From: CAVONB01 sp963697205
GTDB lineage: Bacteria > Pseudomonadota > Alphaproteobacteria > Rhizobiales > Hyphomicrobiaceae
Assembly: GCA_963697205.1 (NCBI GenBank)
Contig: CAVONB010000006.1
Location: 62,001 to 126,000 of the forward strand
Direction: 5' to 3'
Length of the DNA stretch: 64,000 nucleotides
Below are positions 19,621 to 28,482 of the stretch, one piece after another. The position numbers were made by a program, and so were the translations under genes. Under the pieces are notes generated by a model. It made no database searches. It was not told the origin of the DNA and saw nothing but the letters and a program-made list of their open reading frames with translations. The number at the start of each line of letters is the position of its first letter. Positions within the stretch are counted from its first letter, which is position 1.

Positions 19621-19648
19621 CGGCCGGCGATGAGGTCACCGCCGGCCG
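19621..19648. terminator. hairpin between the convergent coxE and tadG-like genes
   Basis: A perfect 9-bp stem CGGCCGGCG / CGCCGGCCG with a 10-base loop lies in the 69 bases between two converging genes. No T run follows on either strand, so its role as a terminator is uncertain. Confidence 0.4.
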
Positions 19649-19679
19649 CCGCAGGTCTTGGATTGGCGCCGCGAAGCGA

Positions 19680-21271
19680 TCAGCGCGTCAGGTACACCGT
19701 CGAAAGCTCGAGCGCGATGTCGCGGAACGCCTGCTTCAGCTGGTCGACGTTCAACGTATTGTAGAAGTGCTCCACGTCGGTGCCGCACGAGCGCAGTGTG
19801 TCCTCGGCGATGGCGCGCTCGGCCGCATTGAGCTGCTGCAGCGCGAAGCCGACCGTGTAGATCTCGATGCCCTGTGCCTTCATGTTCGCGCACGTCTGCT
19901 TGGCGTAGTCGGACACCTGCTGCTGGTTCTGGTCCTTCCAGCTGCGGTAGGTATTGAACACGCCGTCCGACAGGATCACCGCAACCTTGCGAAGCACGGG
20001 CGTGCCGTTCGCATTGTTCGCCTGGACGTCGGCATAGCTGCCCGCGGACATGGCGCCCGGCCACTCGCCGCTGGCCCACACCGTGTTCCACTTCGGCGAC
20101 AGCATGTACCACGACCACATCGTGCCGAGCGCACCCGCCGTCGAGCCATAGGCCTCCAGGTCGTCGATGCGATCCTTCAGCAGCTGCTTGTTGTCGGTCA
20201 GCGGCAGGATCTCGTTGTCCTCGGCGACGTCCGCGCATTGTCCGTTCGACGTGTAGTTCCAGTGGGTCGCCGGATCGTTCTGGTTGACACCCCTTTGGTT
20301 GCCCGGACCGGTATTCGAGCTGTCCCAGCTGCGCGTCATGCGCCCGCCGTCATGGGCGTTGAGCCAGCGGTTCTGGGTCGGTGCGTCGTCGGTCAGATCG
20401 TAGGTCCAGCCGTTGTTGTAGAACCGGTCGGTCACGCACGGCATGATCTTCCAGTTGTTCTTGTACTGGGCCTGATACTGGTTGCAGGTCCAGTTGCCGT
20501 TGCCTTCGCTGCCGCCCGAGCCCGAGCCGTTGACGCACTGATCTGTACCAGCCCGACCATGTCGGATCGAGGTTGGTCAGCAGCTGCATGCGGCTGCCGC
20601 CATCACCATCCTGTCCCACACGCACGCGCGTCGAGAACGGCACCAGCGCCACGCGCGACGTCCGGTTGGATTGATCGGCCCAAACGACGATGTCGATCAG
20701 GTCTTTCGCGGCCTCCTTGAGGCCGGTAAGCTTCGCGCTGGACGTGCAGGGACCCACACCGTCCGCGCACATGGAGCCCGTGACGTCGAGGGCCAATGCC
20801 ACCTCGATGTTCGAGCCGCCGCTCTCGCCGCCTGACACCTTGGCCTTGGGCAGGCGCGCCGCGTTGTGGTTGACAACGGGCAGCCGGTCGATGCCCGCGA
20901 GCGCCAGCAGGGTGGTTTCGATGTGCGCCGCACCCGTTGCCGCGATCGCGCGCTGATTGTCTCGTGATAACGAAATCGACGGTATCGTCGCTCAGCGTCA
21001 GGCGATTGCGCACGTTCTCGTCGTAATAGCGCCGTGCGACCGCCAGCGCGGCGCCGCTGTTTTCGGGGTCGAGCTGCAGCGCCCGGCCGCCTGCGAGCAC
21101 GGCTGCGTCGAGCGCGCTCATGGTCGAAGTCTTCGCCATGTGCCAGCGGCCGAAGTCGACGGCGGCGCCGGAGCCGACCAGCAAAAGCGTCAGCAGCAGC
21201 CCGAAGGTCACCGCGACATTGCCACTGGCGTCTCCGCGAAAGGCGATTTTCGGCTTTAAGAGACTGTTCAT
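19680..21271 (-). CDS. TadG-like pilus-assembly protein with VWA domain (two one-base frameshifts)
   Basis: About 529 residues when repaired. The N-terminus has the TadE/TadG signature: GNVAVTFGLLLTLLLVGSGA membrane helix, then VDFGRWHMAKTSTMSALDAAVLAGG. A VWA domain follows with the metal site DVTGSM, and a C-terminal part containing VILSDGVFNTY. Two breaks occur: an extra base near 20959 and another within 20541-20544. Removing each joins the three parts with no gap. TadG-like proteins are usually tied to Flp/Tad pili, but no other tad gene is here, so this is an orphan. Confidence 0.82.
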
Positions 21272-21574
21272 CGGGCCCGCATCCTGACGTCCAATTCGTG
21301 ATCCTGACTATTCGTGGGCAAACTTTAAGTCCGCCGCTCTGAAGAATGCGTGAGTTGTTTGCATCGCAATTGAATCAAATGCTGGACAATGAAACGTAGG
21401 CGGAGGAAGTTGGTCTTTTCGACTGCGTTGGTGGAAAAGAACCCGAGCGCGCGCGGCGACGTGCACAAGGCGACGTGCGTCAGGCCGCCATCATGTGCGA
21501 CCAGCCGGAATTATTGAAAGTACAGCATTTCCAACGCGTTGAACGCTGCCGCGTGGCAGATCGGCCGAGCCGGC
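21272..21574. other. intergenic region upstream of the tadG-like gene
   Basis: 303 bases between two minus-strand genes. The stretch 21300-21420 is less GC-rich than the coding DNA and probably holds the tadG-like promoter. I find no clear promoter pair, terminator or small gene. Confidence 0.4.
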
Positions 21575-23377
21575 TCAGGCGGCCTTGGGCTGCGGCAGGT
21601 CCTTCGGCAGAATGGGTTTTCCGAAAAAGTAACCCTGCATGTACGTGATCCCGGCCGATTTCACGAACTCGACCGTTTCGGCATCCCCGACCCATTCCGC
21701 GACCGTCTCCAGCCCGAACGACTGGGCGAGATCCACCATCGTTTTGATGAAGACGCGATCCGTCGTGTCCTGGCCGAGATTGGCAACGAAAGCACCGTCG
21801 ATCTTGACCATGTCGACGTTGAGAAGCTTCAGGTTCCGGAACGACGTATAACCGGCGCCGAAATCGTCGATCGCGACCGCGCAGCCCAGCTCCTTCAGCG
21901 CGTTGACGAAGGCGATCGACTGGTCGAGGTCGTGGATCGCCGCGGTCTCCGTGATCTCGACCGTCATGCGCGTCGTCAGGCTCGACTTGCCGCCCGTCAG
22001 CCTGTGCAGCGTGACGATCCAGTCCGGATCGTTGGCCGTCAGGCTCGATACGTTGAGCGACAATTTCAGCCACGGATGCTGCTTCAACAGTTCGACCGCA
22101 AGCTCCAGCGCCCGCTTGTCGATCAGCCGCGACAGTCCGAGCTGCTCGGCAACAGGGATGAACTCGCCCGCCGATACCAGCGTGCCGTCGGTACGCTCCA
22201 TGCGAAGCAGGCACTCGTAGTGTTCCGCCTCGCCCGTCTTTGTGGACACCAGCGGCTGCAGCACGAGCACCATGCGGTTCTCGTCGAGCGCGGAGATGAC
22301 GTCGTCGGCGATGTTGATGTTGCGCCGCCGCGCCGTTTCGCGGATCGGGCTCGGCTCAAACGCCATGAAGCAGTCGTAGCGCTTGAGCTTGGCGCGATCG
22401 AGCGCCTGCAGGGCGTGGCTGACGGCCTGATGCGTGCTGCGGGCCTGATCGGGCAGCACGACACCGCCGATCGAGATGGTCGCGGACAGCTGGCAGGCCG
22501 AGGTGCGGATCGTCGCTTCGCGAACGCCCTTGATGAAGCGCTCGGCTGCCGTGCGCATGGCGGTCGGCGAGCAATCGTTGAGGATGATGCCGAACTTGTT
22601 GGACGAGTAGCGTCCGACGCTGTCGCCGCCGCGCAGCCGGTCCGCGATGATGCGTGCGGTCGCCGCGATCACCTCGTCGCCGACATCGAAGCCGAACGTC
22701 TCGTTGATGACCGCCAGGTTGTTGACGGCCGCCATCAGGAACGCGCAAGGCTGGCGGGTGCGGTCGGCCCGGCCGATCACGGCCCCGAGCGCCTCGGTGA
22801 GGCGGATGCGATTGAGCTGCCCGGTGAGCTCGTCATGGTCGCTGCGATAGAGGAGACGTTGCTCCTCCCAGTAGCGTTCGTTGATGACGCGGATGACGCC
22901 ACGCGCCTTCACCGGCTTGCCGTCCGGGCCCGGCCACCAGCGGCCGTGATCCTCGAGCCAGAGTGAGGTGTCGCTGCGCCGCCCGCCCGGCATGAAGCGG
23001 TATTGCACGCGGTAGGCGACGCCTTTGCCGGTCGCGAGCGCTTTGGCGCCCGAGATGGCATCGTGGCGCCGGCCGATGTGCTCGGGCGCGATCATCAGCT
23101 GGAAGCTCGCACCGGTGGCCGCGGCCGCCGGCTCGGAGAGCTTCAACACCTCGCCGGCGTTGCTCTCCCATTCGATCTTGTCGGACTGCAGGTCCCAGGT
23201 ATAGGCCGTCTCCTCCACGGACGATAGAATGTCCACGAGGTCCGTCGCCGACACCGTCAAATCGGTCTCGGTCGCGATCTGGCTACACTCGACCATCAAG
23301 GGGTCGATAGCTGTCGGCGTTGCGCTCACGGGTGGCCCCACGAAGTCGCCCGGCCACTTGGCTGACGGGCTTTCCAC
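21575..23377 (-). CDS. PAS-GGDEF-EAL protein, cyclase site degenerate
   Basis: 600 residues with no membrane segment. Residues about 50-165 form a PAS domain (YTWDLQSDKIEWES start), 175-340 a GGDEF domain and 350-595 an EAL domain. The GGDEF signature is replaced by SSNKF (258-262), so diguanylate cyclase activity is not expected. The EAL triad reads ECL (388-390), but NVSS, EITET, AIDDFGAGYTS and VKIDG are kept, so phosphodiesterase activity on cyclic di-GMP is likely. The PAS domain may regulate it through a small ligand or cofactor. The gene stands alone. Confidence 0.88.
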   Translation of the reverse strand: MESPSAKWPGDFVGPPVSATPTAIDPLMVECSQIATETDLTVSATDLVDILSSVEETAYTWDLQSDKIEWESNAGEVLKLSEPAAAATGASFQLMIAPEHIGRRHDAISGAKALATGKGVAYRVQYRFMPGGRRSDTSLWLEDHGRWWPGPDGKPVKARGVIRVINERYWEEQRLLYRSDHDELTGQLNRIRLTEALGAVIGRADRTRQPCAFLMAAVNNLAVINETFGFDVGDEVIAATARIIADRLRGGDSVGRYSSNKFGIILNDCSPTAMRTAAERFIKGVREATIRTSACQLSATISIGGVVLPDQARSTHQAVSHALQALDRAKLKRYDCFMAFEPSPIRETARRRNINIADDVISALDENRMVLVLQPLVSTKTGEAEHYECLLRMERTDGTLVSAGEFIPVAEQLGLSRLIDKRALELAVELLKQHPWLKLSLNVSSLTANDPDWIVTLHRLTGGKSSLTTRMTVEITETAAIHDLDQSIAFVNALKELGCAVAIDDFGAGYTSFRNLKLLNVDMVKIDGAFVANLGQDTTDRVFIKTMVDLAQSFGLETVAEWVGDAETVEFVKSAGITYMQGYFFGKPILPKDLPQPKAA

Positions 23378-23571
23378 TCGGCGTTTCGTTGTCGAAAAGC
23401 TAAGGCGAATTCACTAACAAGTCATGAAAAGGCCTTGTGCGGCGGATCTCGCACCGATGGTGTACGCACAAAAAATGCGCCCATCAGGAATGGGGTCCCG
23501 ATGCCCTCGCAGCCAACGGTGAAGGAAGGCAGCGGCGGCGCAATGCCGCCGCCCGCAGGTGATCGAGGCGA

Positions 23572-23988
23572 TCAGGCGTCGCCGCCGCCGAAGCCGATGT
23601 CGCGCTTGGCGACGCGGATGCCGATCGTGTAGCCGGCCACGACATCGATCAGGGTCGCCAGCGTGATGTTGAGGAACACGCCGGTGGCCCCGCTCTCGAA
23701 CAGCAGGAACTGGATCAGGCAGGCGACGAACACCAGCATCGACAGCCCGTGGTCGACCAGCGACGTGGTCGACGTGTACGTCGCTTTCAAGATCTCCACG
23801 AACAGCATGATGAGCGTCAGCGCCATCAGGATGTCGCCCCAGGTGATCGGCACTTTGCGGCCGACCAGCGGGATGGAGAATAAGTGTTTGCCCATGACGG
23901 CATCGGGGGTGGCGGAGCCGCCCAGGAGCACGATGACGTTGTAGAGAATGAACGCGAAGACGATGACCGGGATGGCCCTGAGCGACAT
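23572..23988 (-). CDS. conserved four-helix membrane protein, unknown function
   Basis: 138 residues with about four hydrophobic helices: 3-22, 50-68, 80-98 and 100-125. Charged residues are few (EILKAT between helices 2 and 3; a VAKRD tail). I do not recognise a named family. A GC-rich hairpin without a T run lies just downstream, near 23531-23553. Confidence 0.6.
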   Translation of the reverse strand: MSLRAIPVIVFAFILYNVIVLLGGSATPDAVMGKHLFSIPLVGRKVPITWGDILMALTLIMLFVEILKATYTSTTSLVDHGLSMLVFVACLIQFLLFESGATGVFLNITLATLIDVVAGYTIGIRVAKRDIGFGGGDA

Positions 23989-24211
23989 GGATTAACCCTC
24001 CGTACCGACCGTTTCAGCCTGCCGGCCTAAATGTGGCGGTTTTTACCCTCTGTCCACCCGTCCCGGGCGGAAACCGTAGTGCCGTCGCGTGGCAGTGAGC
24101 CCTGGGCGCCGATCGCTCCGGCCGGCCGCCAAGGGCAGTCGTCATAGGAGTGGGCGGGCACCGAACCGGTCCTGATGCAGCGCCCAGGCCCTGCCATCGC
24201 TGCGACCGGCC

Positions 24212-24397
24212 TCAGGCCTCGGCCTTCGGCGGCAGGATCTGGCGACCGCGATAGAGGCCCGTCTTCAGGTCAATGTGGTGCGGACGGCGACGTTCGCCCG
24301 ACTGCTTGTCCTCGACATAAGTGGGCGCCGCCAGCGCATCGTGGGACTGGCGCATGCCCTTCTTCATGCGGGAAACTTTTTTCCTCGGTACGGCCAT
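24212..24397 (-). CDS. rpmF: 50S ribosomal protein L32
   Basis: 61 residues starting MAVPRKKVSRMKKGMRQSHD, the invariant N-terminus of L32, with the central HHIDLKTGLYRGR typical of alphaproteobacteria. The zinc-binding cysteines seen in some bacteria are absent, as usual for this group. A possible -10 element TATAAG lies on the minus strand at 24527-24532, with no clear -35. In many bacteria rpmF precedes plsX-fabH; here downstream of it on the minus strand lies the unknown membrane gene. Confidence 0.97.
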   Translation of the reverse strand: MAVPRKKVSRMKKGMRQSHDALAAPTYVEDKQSGERRRPHHIDLKTGLYRGRQILPPKAEA

Positions 24398-24816
24398 GAC
24401 GTGACGCTCCGCGTTCGAATGTGGTCCAATTCACGCTGGCGCAGCCCTGTCGCGCCAACACAAGACGACCCGCGCCCTCTCCGGCACTGCTGCCGCGGGA
24501 CGCAAGGCCCTGGTTCGATCGTGCGCCTTATAGAGGGAAATCACCGGCCACGCCAGTGTGTGTCGCGCCCTTGTGCGGGCGCCGGGTACGGCCTGGACGC
24601 CCCCGCGTTGCCGGACAGCATTGAACGGCGGTCAATTTATCGACGACCCGTCTTCGCGCCCCTCTGCCCCCCGTCCGTGAGCGCCCCAACCACCCGCTAC
24701 CGGCCCCCGGCGCCAGCGCGCTCCGATTGACGCTCAAACCGCCCCCCTCGTAAGGTCCACCGGTGAGCCGCCCGGCCGCGCATCGGCCGAGACGGCACAA
24801 CTGAGGAGAGTGGCCG
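24398..24816. other. divergent intergenic region between rpmF and the cupin gene
   Basis: 419 bases. On the minus strand TATAAG at 24527-24532 may serve as the rpmF -10, giving a leader of about 120 bases. On the plus strand I see only the ribosome site GAGGAG before the cupin gene. No RNA gene or repeat is evident. Confidence 0.4.
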
Positions 24817-25536
24817 ATGGGTCGGGTTGTCACGATGGCAGATGCGCATCTGTCGGAGGAAGGCGGCATCTCCTTCGGCGCTCTGACAGCGGACGATCTC
24901 GACGAGTTTGCGGCCGATCTGATCCGCGTCCCGCCCGGCAGGCGCTGGTCGATGACGGCGCCGCCCGCCGCCGACACCTACCTGTTCGCCTTGAAGGGCG
25001 CGGGCGAGATCGCGTCTGGCACCGAGCGTCATGCATTCGTCAGCCAGACCTTCGCGACCGTCGGTGCAGGGCGTGCCGTCGAGGTGCAGGCCACCCGCGA
25101 TGCGCCGCTCGACGTCATCCGCGTGCGCACGCCGTTGAAGCCGCGCCAGGGCCTGCCCGGGTTCGAAGGCACGCTCGCAGTCGCCGAGCGCAGCCACTGC
25201 CCCGTCGTCCCCGTTCCTGCCGAGCACAAGCAGCGCATCTATTTCTGCGGCCATCATGGTGGCGCGCACACCGAGCGCGGCCACGCCATGATCGTCGTCT
25301 ACGACGGCGAGACCCACACCGCGCTCCACCATCACCCGGATGCCGAAAGTCTGTTCGTGCTGATCGACGGCGCGTGCGAGTTCACGGTGGAAGGCCGCCA
25401 GGTCGTCGTCGGTCCCGGTCAGGTCGCGTATTTCCGCATGAACGATCGGCACGGTCTGAAGACGGCGCCGGGTCATGCGGGCGCAAGTTTCCTCGAGTTC
25501 CACATTCCCGCGAAGTTCTCCACTGTGAAGACGTGA
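24817..25536 (+). CDS. cupin-domain protein
   Basis: 239 residues (an ATG at 24835 is an alternative start). Two cupin-like halves are seen. The C-terminal one has metal-binding motif 1, with TALHHHPDAESLFVLIDG, and motif 2, PGQVAYFRMNDRHGLK, so a metal site of two or three histidines and a glutamate is likely. The N-terminal half lacks a clear histidine set. Cupins of this type act as dioxygenases, isomerases or ligand sensors; nothing fixes the role. Its stop overlaps the start of a P-loop kinase-like gene by four bases, so the two are probably made together. Confidence 0.75.
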   Translation: MGRVVTMADAHLSEEGGISFGALTADDLDEFAADLIRVPPGRRWSMTAPPAADTYLFALKGAGEIASGTERHAFVSQTFATVGAGRAVEVQATRDAPLDVIRVRTPLKPRQGLPGFEGTLAVAERSHCPVVPVPAEHKQRIYFCGHHGGAHTERGHAMIVVYDGETHTALHHHPDAESLFVLIDGACEFTVEGRQVVVGPGQVAYFRMNDRHGLKTAPGHAGASFLEFHIPAKFSTVKT

Positions 25537-27368
25537 CGACGCTGGCGCACGAGACAGGTGAGCCTGGTCCCTGGAACCCGGGGCTGCAATCGACCTTGCC
25601 TCGCAGGTTCCTGCCGCTGTCGACCATGTTTCGGCCCGAGTGTGTCGCGACACCGCTCGAGACCGCCGAAGCACTGTCGGATTTCTGCGGCCTCACCCCG
25701 TTCGAGCTGGTCGCCTTCCTTCCCACGCGCCTCGTCCTGCACGAGCTGCTGATCCGAGTGACCTGCGACCTGACCGTCGCCGACGGGCAGCGCTATGAGG
25801 ACCTCGGCATCAACGTCCGCGCCATGACCGCCGCGATCCTCGATCGGCACATCGCGCCTCACATGGCCGACATCGCGTCCGCGTTCGTGACCATGACGGC
25901 AGCCGCGCACGCCGAGATCGCCGCGCTGATCGCAGCCCGCCAGCAAGGGTCTTTACCCGCCGTGTCACCGCCACCCCCGCCGACGGGATGGCGCAGCTGG
26001 TTGCGCCCGCGCCGTGCCCCGCCGCCGGCCGCGCCGCAGTTGAGCGCCGAGCAGCGCGACTTGGCAACGCTGGCCGCCTGGCGCCGGCAGGCCGAGACGG
26101 CCCCGACGCCACGGGACCGCGCAATCTACAAGGCACTTGCGCGAATGGCCGCCGCGCTCATCCGGCGGCGCGGCCGCATCGTCGGCGATGCCGGCCTGCT
26201 CGCCGATATCGCGCTGACGCTCTACACCAACGACTACGGCAGCGATTTTATTGGCGCGCAGATCGATCCGCTTTTTCGCGAGGCCGTCGCGCGCGAAGGT
26301 TTCAGATTGCTGCCGGTCCAGCAGCGCGCCATCGTCATGAACGTGAAGGGCGCCTCAGCCGCCGGAAAGAGCACCATGCGCCCGCAGCAGCGCGCGCTCG
26401 CCGGCCGCCTCGGCGTGGCCTGGGAGGACTTCGCCCTCATCAGTCCAGACGTCTGGCGCAAATACCTGCTCGATTACGACACGCTCGGCGAGGCGACGCT
26501 CTACGCCGGTACGCTGACCGGCCACGAGCTGGAGATCATCGATCGCAAGCTCGATCGCTACATGGCCGGCAAGGCCGAGCGCGGGCGCATGACACACCTG
26601 CTGATCGACCGCTTCCGCTTCGACAGCTTCGCCGCCGATGGCGCCGTCGAGGACGGCAGCCAGCTCCTGACCCGCTTCGGCCACCTCGTCTACATGTTCT
26701 TCATGATCACGCCGCCCGACGCGACGGTCGAACGGGCCTGGAAGCGCGGACTCCAGTTTGGCCGCTACAAGGCCGTCGACGATCTTCTGGCCCACAACGT
26801 CGAGGCGTTCACGGGCATGCCACGGCTGTTCTTCACCTGGGCGCAGCGCACCGACAAGGTCGTGCACTATGAGTTTCTCGACAACGCCGTCGCGGAAGGC
26901 GCGCTGCCGCGCACGGTCGCTTACGGCGTCAATGATCACATGATCATACTCGATCCGAAGTACCTGATCGACGTCGACCGCTTCCGCAAGATCGATATCG
27001 AGGCGCGATCGCCCGGTACGGTTTATCCCTCCGTTGCCGCCATGGCGCCCGAGCGCAACACCGGATTTCTGCGCGAATGCGTGCAGCACATCGCGCACGT
27101 GACGTTCGCCGAGCACCAGACCGGACGCGTCTACGCCCGCATCACGCACGGCCGCGTCATCGCGTGGTCGACGCTGGCGCATGAGTTGGCATCCCGCGAC
27201 CCGGACATCGCAGCCGCCTTGGCTGCATTGGGTGGTATCCCCGACCGAGGACCTGATGATAGCGAGGCAACTACGCAGGTGCTTGTTCCCGCGGACACGG
27301 ACACGCTGGGCGACTGGGGTGGCCGCAGTGACACGCCGGCGCCGGCCGCCGCCAAAGGGGCGGCCTGA
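25533..27368 (+). CDS. large P-loop (zeta-toxin/kinase-like) protein of unknown function
   Basis: 611 residues from GTG 25533, which overlaps the cupin stop codon. Residues 1-140 are helical, 141-170 a proline-rich linker, and from about 262 a P-loop domain begins, with Walker A GASAAGKST at 273-281. The following DFALISPDVWRKYLLDYDTLG and RMTHLLIDRFRFDSF recall zeta-toxin and UDP-sugar kinase folds, where a lysine-serine P-loop is followed by an aspartate for substrate binding. No antitoxin of the epsilon type is adjacent. Phosphotransfer to a small molecule is a guess; the family is not one I can name. Confidence 0.65.
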   Translation: MTTLAHETGEPGPWNPGLQSTLPRRFLPLSTMFRPECVATPLETAEALSDFCGLTPFELVAFLPTRLVLHELLIRVTCDLTVADGQRYEDLGINVRAMTAAILDRHIAPHMADIASAFVTMTAAAHAEIAALIAARQQGSLPAVSPPPPPTGWRSWLRPRRAPPPAAPQLSAEQRDLATLAAWRRQAETAPTPRDRAIYKALARMAAALIRRRGRIVGDAGLLADIALTLYTNDYGSDFIGAQIDPLFREAVAREGFRLLPVQQRAIVMNVKGASAAGKSTMRPQQRALAGRLGVAWEDFALISPDVWRKYLLDYDTLGEATLYAGTLTGHELEIIDRKLDRYMAGKAERGRMTHLLIDRFRFDSFAADGAVEDGSQLLTRFGHLVYMFFMITPPDATVERAWKRGLQFGRYKAVDDLLAHNVEAFTGMPRLFFTWAQRTDKVVHYEFLDNAVAEGALPRTVAYGVNDHMIILDPKYLIDVDRFRKIDIEARSPGTVYPSVAAMAPERNTGFLRECVQHIAHVTFAEHQTGRVYARITHGRVIAWSTLAHELASRDPDIAAALAALGGIPDRGPDDSEATTQVLVPADTDTLGDWGGRSDTPAPAAAKGAA

Positions 27369-27488
27369 GGGGCCGCCTGAGGATACGCGCGTCCGCGGGA
27401 TGGCCACCCGCGTCCGGCGTCCGCGATCGGTGTTCGCGCCAGCGCGAGGCTAGGTGCACTAGGGCGCACCAGCGCGTGCCAGTAGGCA

Positions 27489-28436
27489 TCAGGCCGTCAG
27501 GTACCCCTTCTCCAGCATCACGTGGATGCCGCTGTGCTGGTTCACGATCTGCGTCACGCGCAGGTCCGCGGCGAGACTGCACAGGATGTAGGCGTCCTGG
27601 CGCGAGATGCCCCGGCGCTTGGCCACGAGCGCGATCATCGCCCGCAACGCATTCTTCGCCGCCATGTCGAGATCGGGATCGAACGCCATAGTGATCTCGT
27701 GGCTCGGCGTCTGCGCATGCGGGTGATCGTAGTCGAGATCGGTCCGCACCGTGATGCGAAACCGCCCGGTCAGCGCCGTTTCGATCGCCGTCACGCAAAC
27801 TTCGCCGTCGCCCTGCACACCGTGGCCGTCGCCCACCGACAGCAACGCGCCGTCGACGAGCACGGGCAGGTAGAGCGTCGAGCCCGCCACCAGCTCCTTG
27901 TTGTCGAGGTTGCCGCCGTGCCGGCGCGGGATCATCGATGTGATCCGCCCCCAGTTCGCCGGCGGGGCAACGCCGATGTTGCCAAAGAACGGCTTGAGCT
28001 TGATCTCCCCGCCCCACGGCAGCTTCCCGATCCCGCGAGCGCGATCGATCGGGATGTGGCGGATATGCGGCTCTGGAAAATCCTGCGGCAGCGCGCCGGC
28101 GAGCGGATGGATCAGCGCATAGCCCCAATCGGCCCGCGGCGCGATGTCGAGGATGTCGATCTGGAGGACGTCGCCGGCCTTGGCCCCCTTGACCGCGATC
28201 GGGCCGGTCATGATGTGCGGGCCGATGAACGTCCGCGACACCTCCTTGTGGATCGCGAGCAGCTCCGGCAGCACGGTCATGCCGCTGCCGTCCGGCGGTA
28301 GATGCTCCGGCCCGCCGCTGACCGTCTCGATCACCACCTCGTCGCCGCTCGCGATCTCCACGATCGGCGCCTCGCGCGAGTCGAAATAGCCCCAGTGCAC
28401 CGTCTTCGGTCCGGGCTTCAAGTGATGCTGTGCCAT
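27489..28436 (-). CDS. acetamidase/formamidase family amidase
   Basis: 315 residues, the usual length of the FmdA/AmdA family. Recognisable stretches include GPIAVKGAKAGDVLQIDILD, GGNLDNKELVAGSTLYLPV and SVGDGHGVQGDGEVCVTAIE, the last holding metal-binding residues. The enzyme hydrolyses short amides such as formamide to acid and ammonia. It begins 46 bases after the end of the symporter-type histidine kinase gene on the same strand, so the two may be co-transcribed. The exact amide cannot be told. Confidence 0.88.
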   Translation of the reverse strand: MAQHHLKPGPKTVHWGYFDSREAPIVEIASGDEVVIETVSGGPEHLPPDGSGMTVLPELLAIHKEVSRTFIGPHIMTGPIAVKGAKAGDVLQIDILDIAPRADWGYALIHPLAGALPQDFPEPHIRHIPIDRARGIGKLPWGGEIKLKPFFGNIGVAPPANWGRITSMIPRRHGGNLDNKELVAGSTLYLPVLVDGALLSVGDGHGVQGDGEVCVTAIETALTGRFRITVRTDLDYDHPHAQTPSHEITMAFDPDLDMAAKNALRAMIALVAKRRGISRQDAYILCSLAADLRVTQIVNQHSGIHVMLEKGYLTA

Positions 28437-28482
28437 GGTCGGATGTCTCCCTGCAAATCGATCGTTGAAAGTCTCGCCCGTC

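Noticed and set aside
25533..27368. Calling the P-loop protein a zeta toxin of a toxin-antitoxin pair
   Set aside because: It is more than twice the usual zeta size, and the coupled gene is a cupin, not an epsilon-type antitoxin; similarity is limited to the P-loop surroundings.
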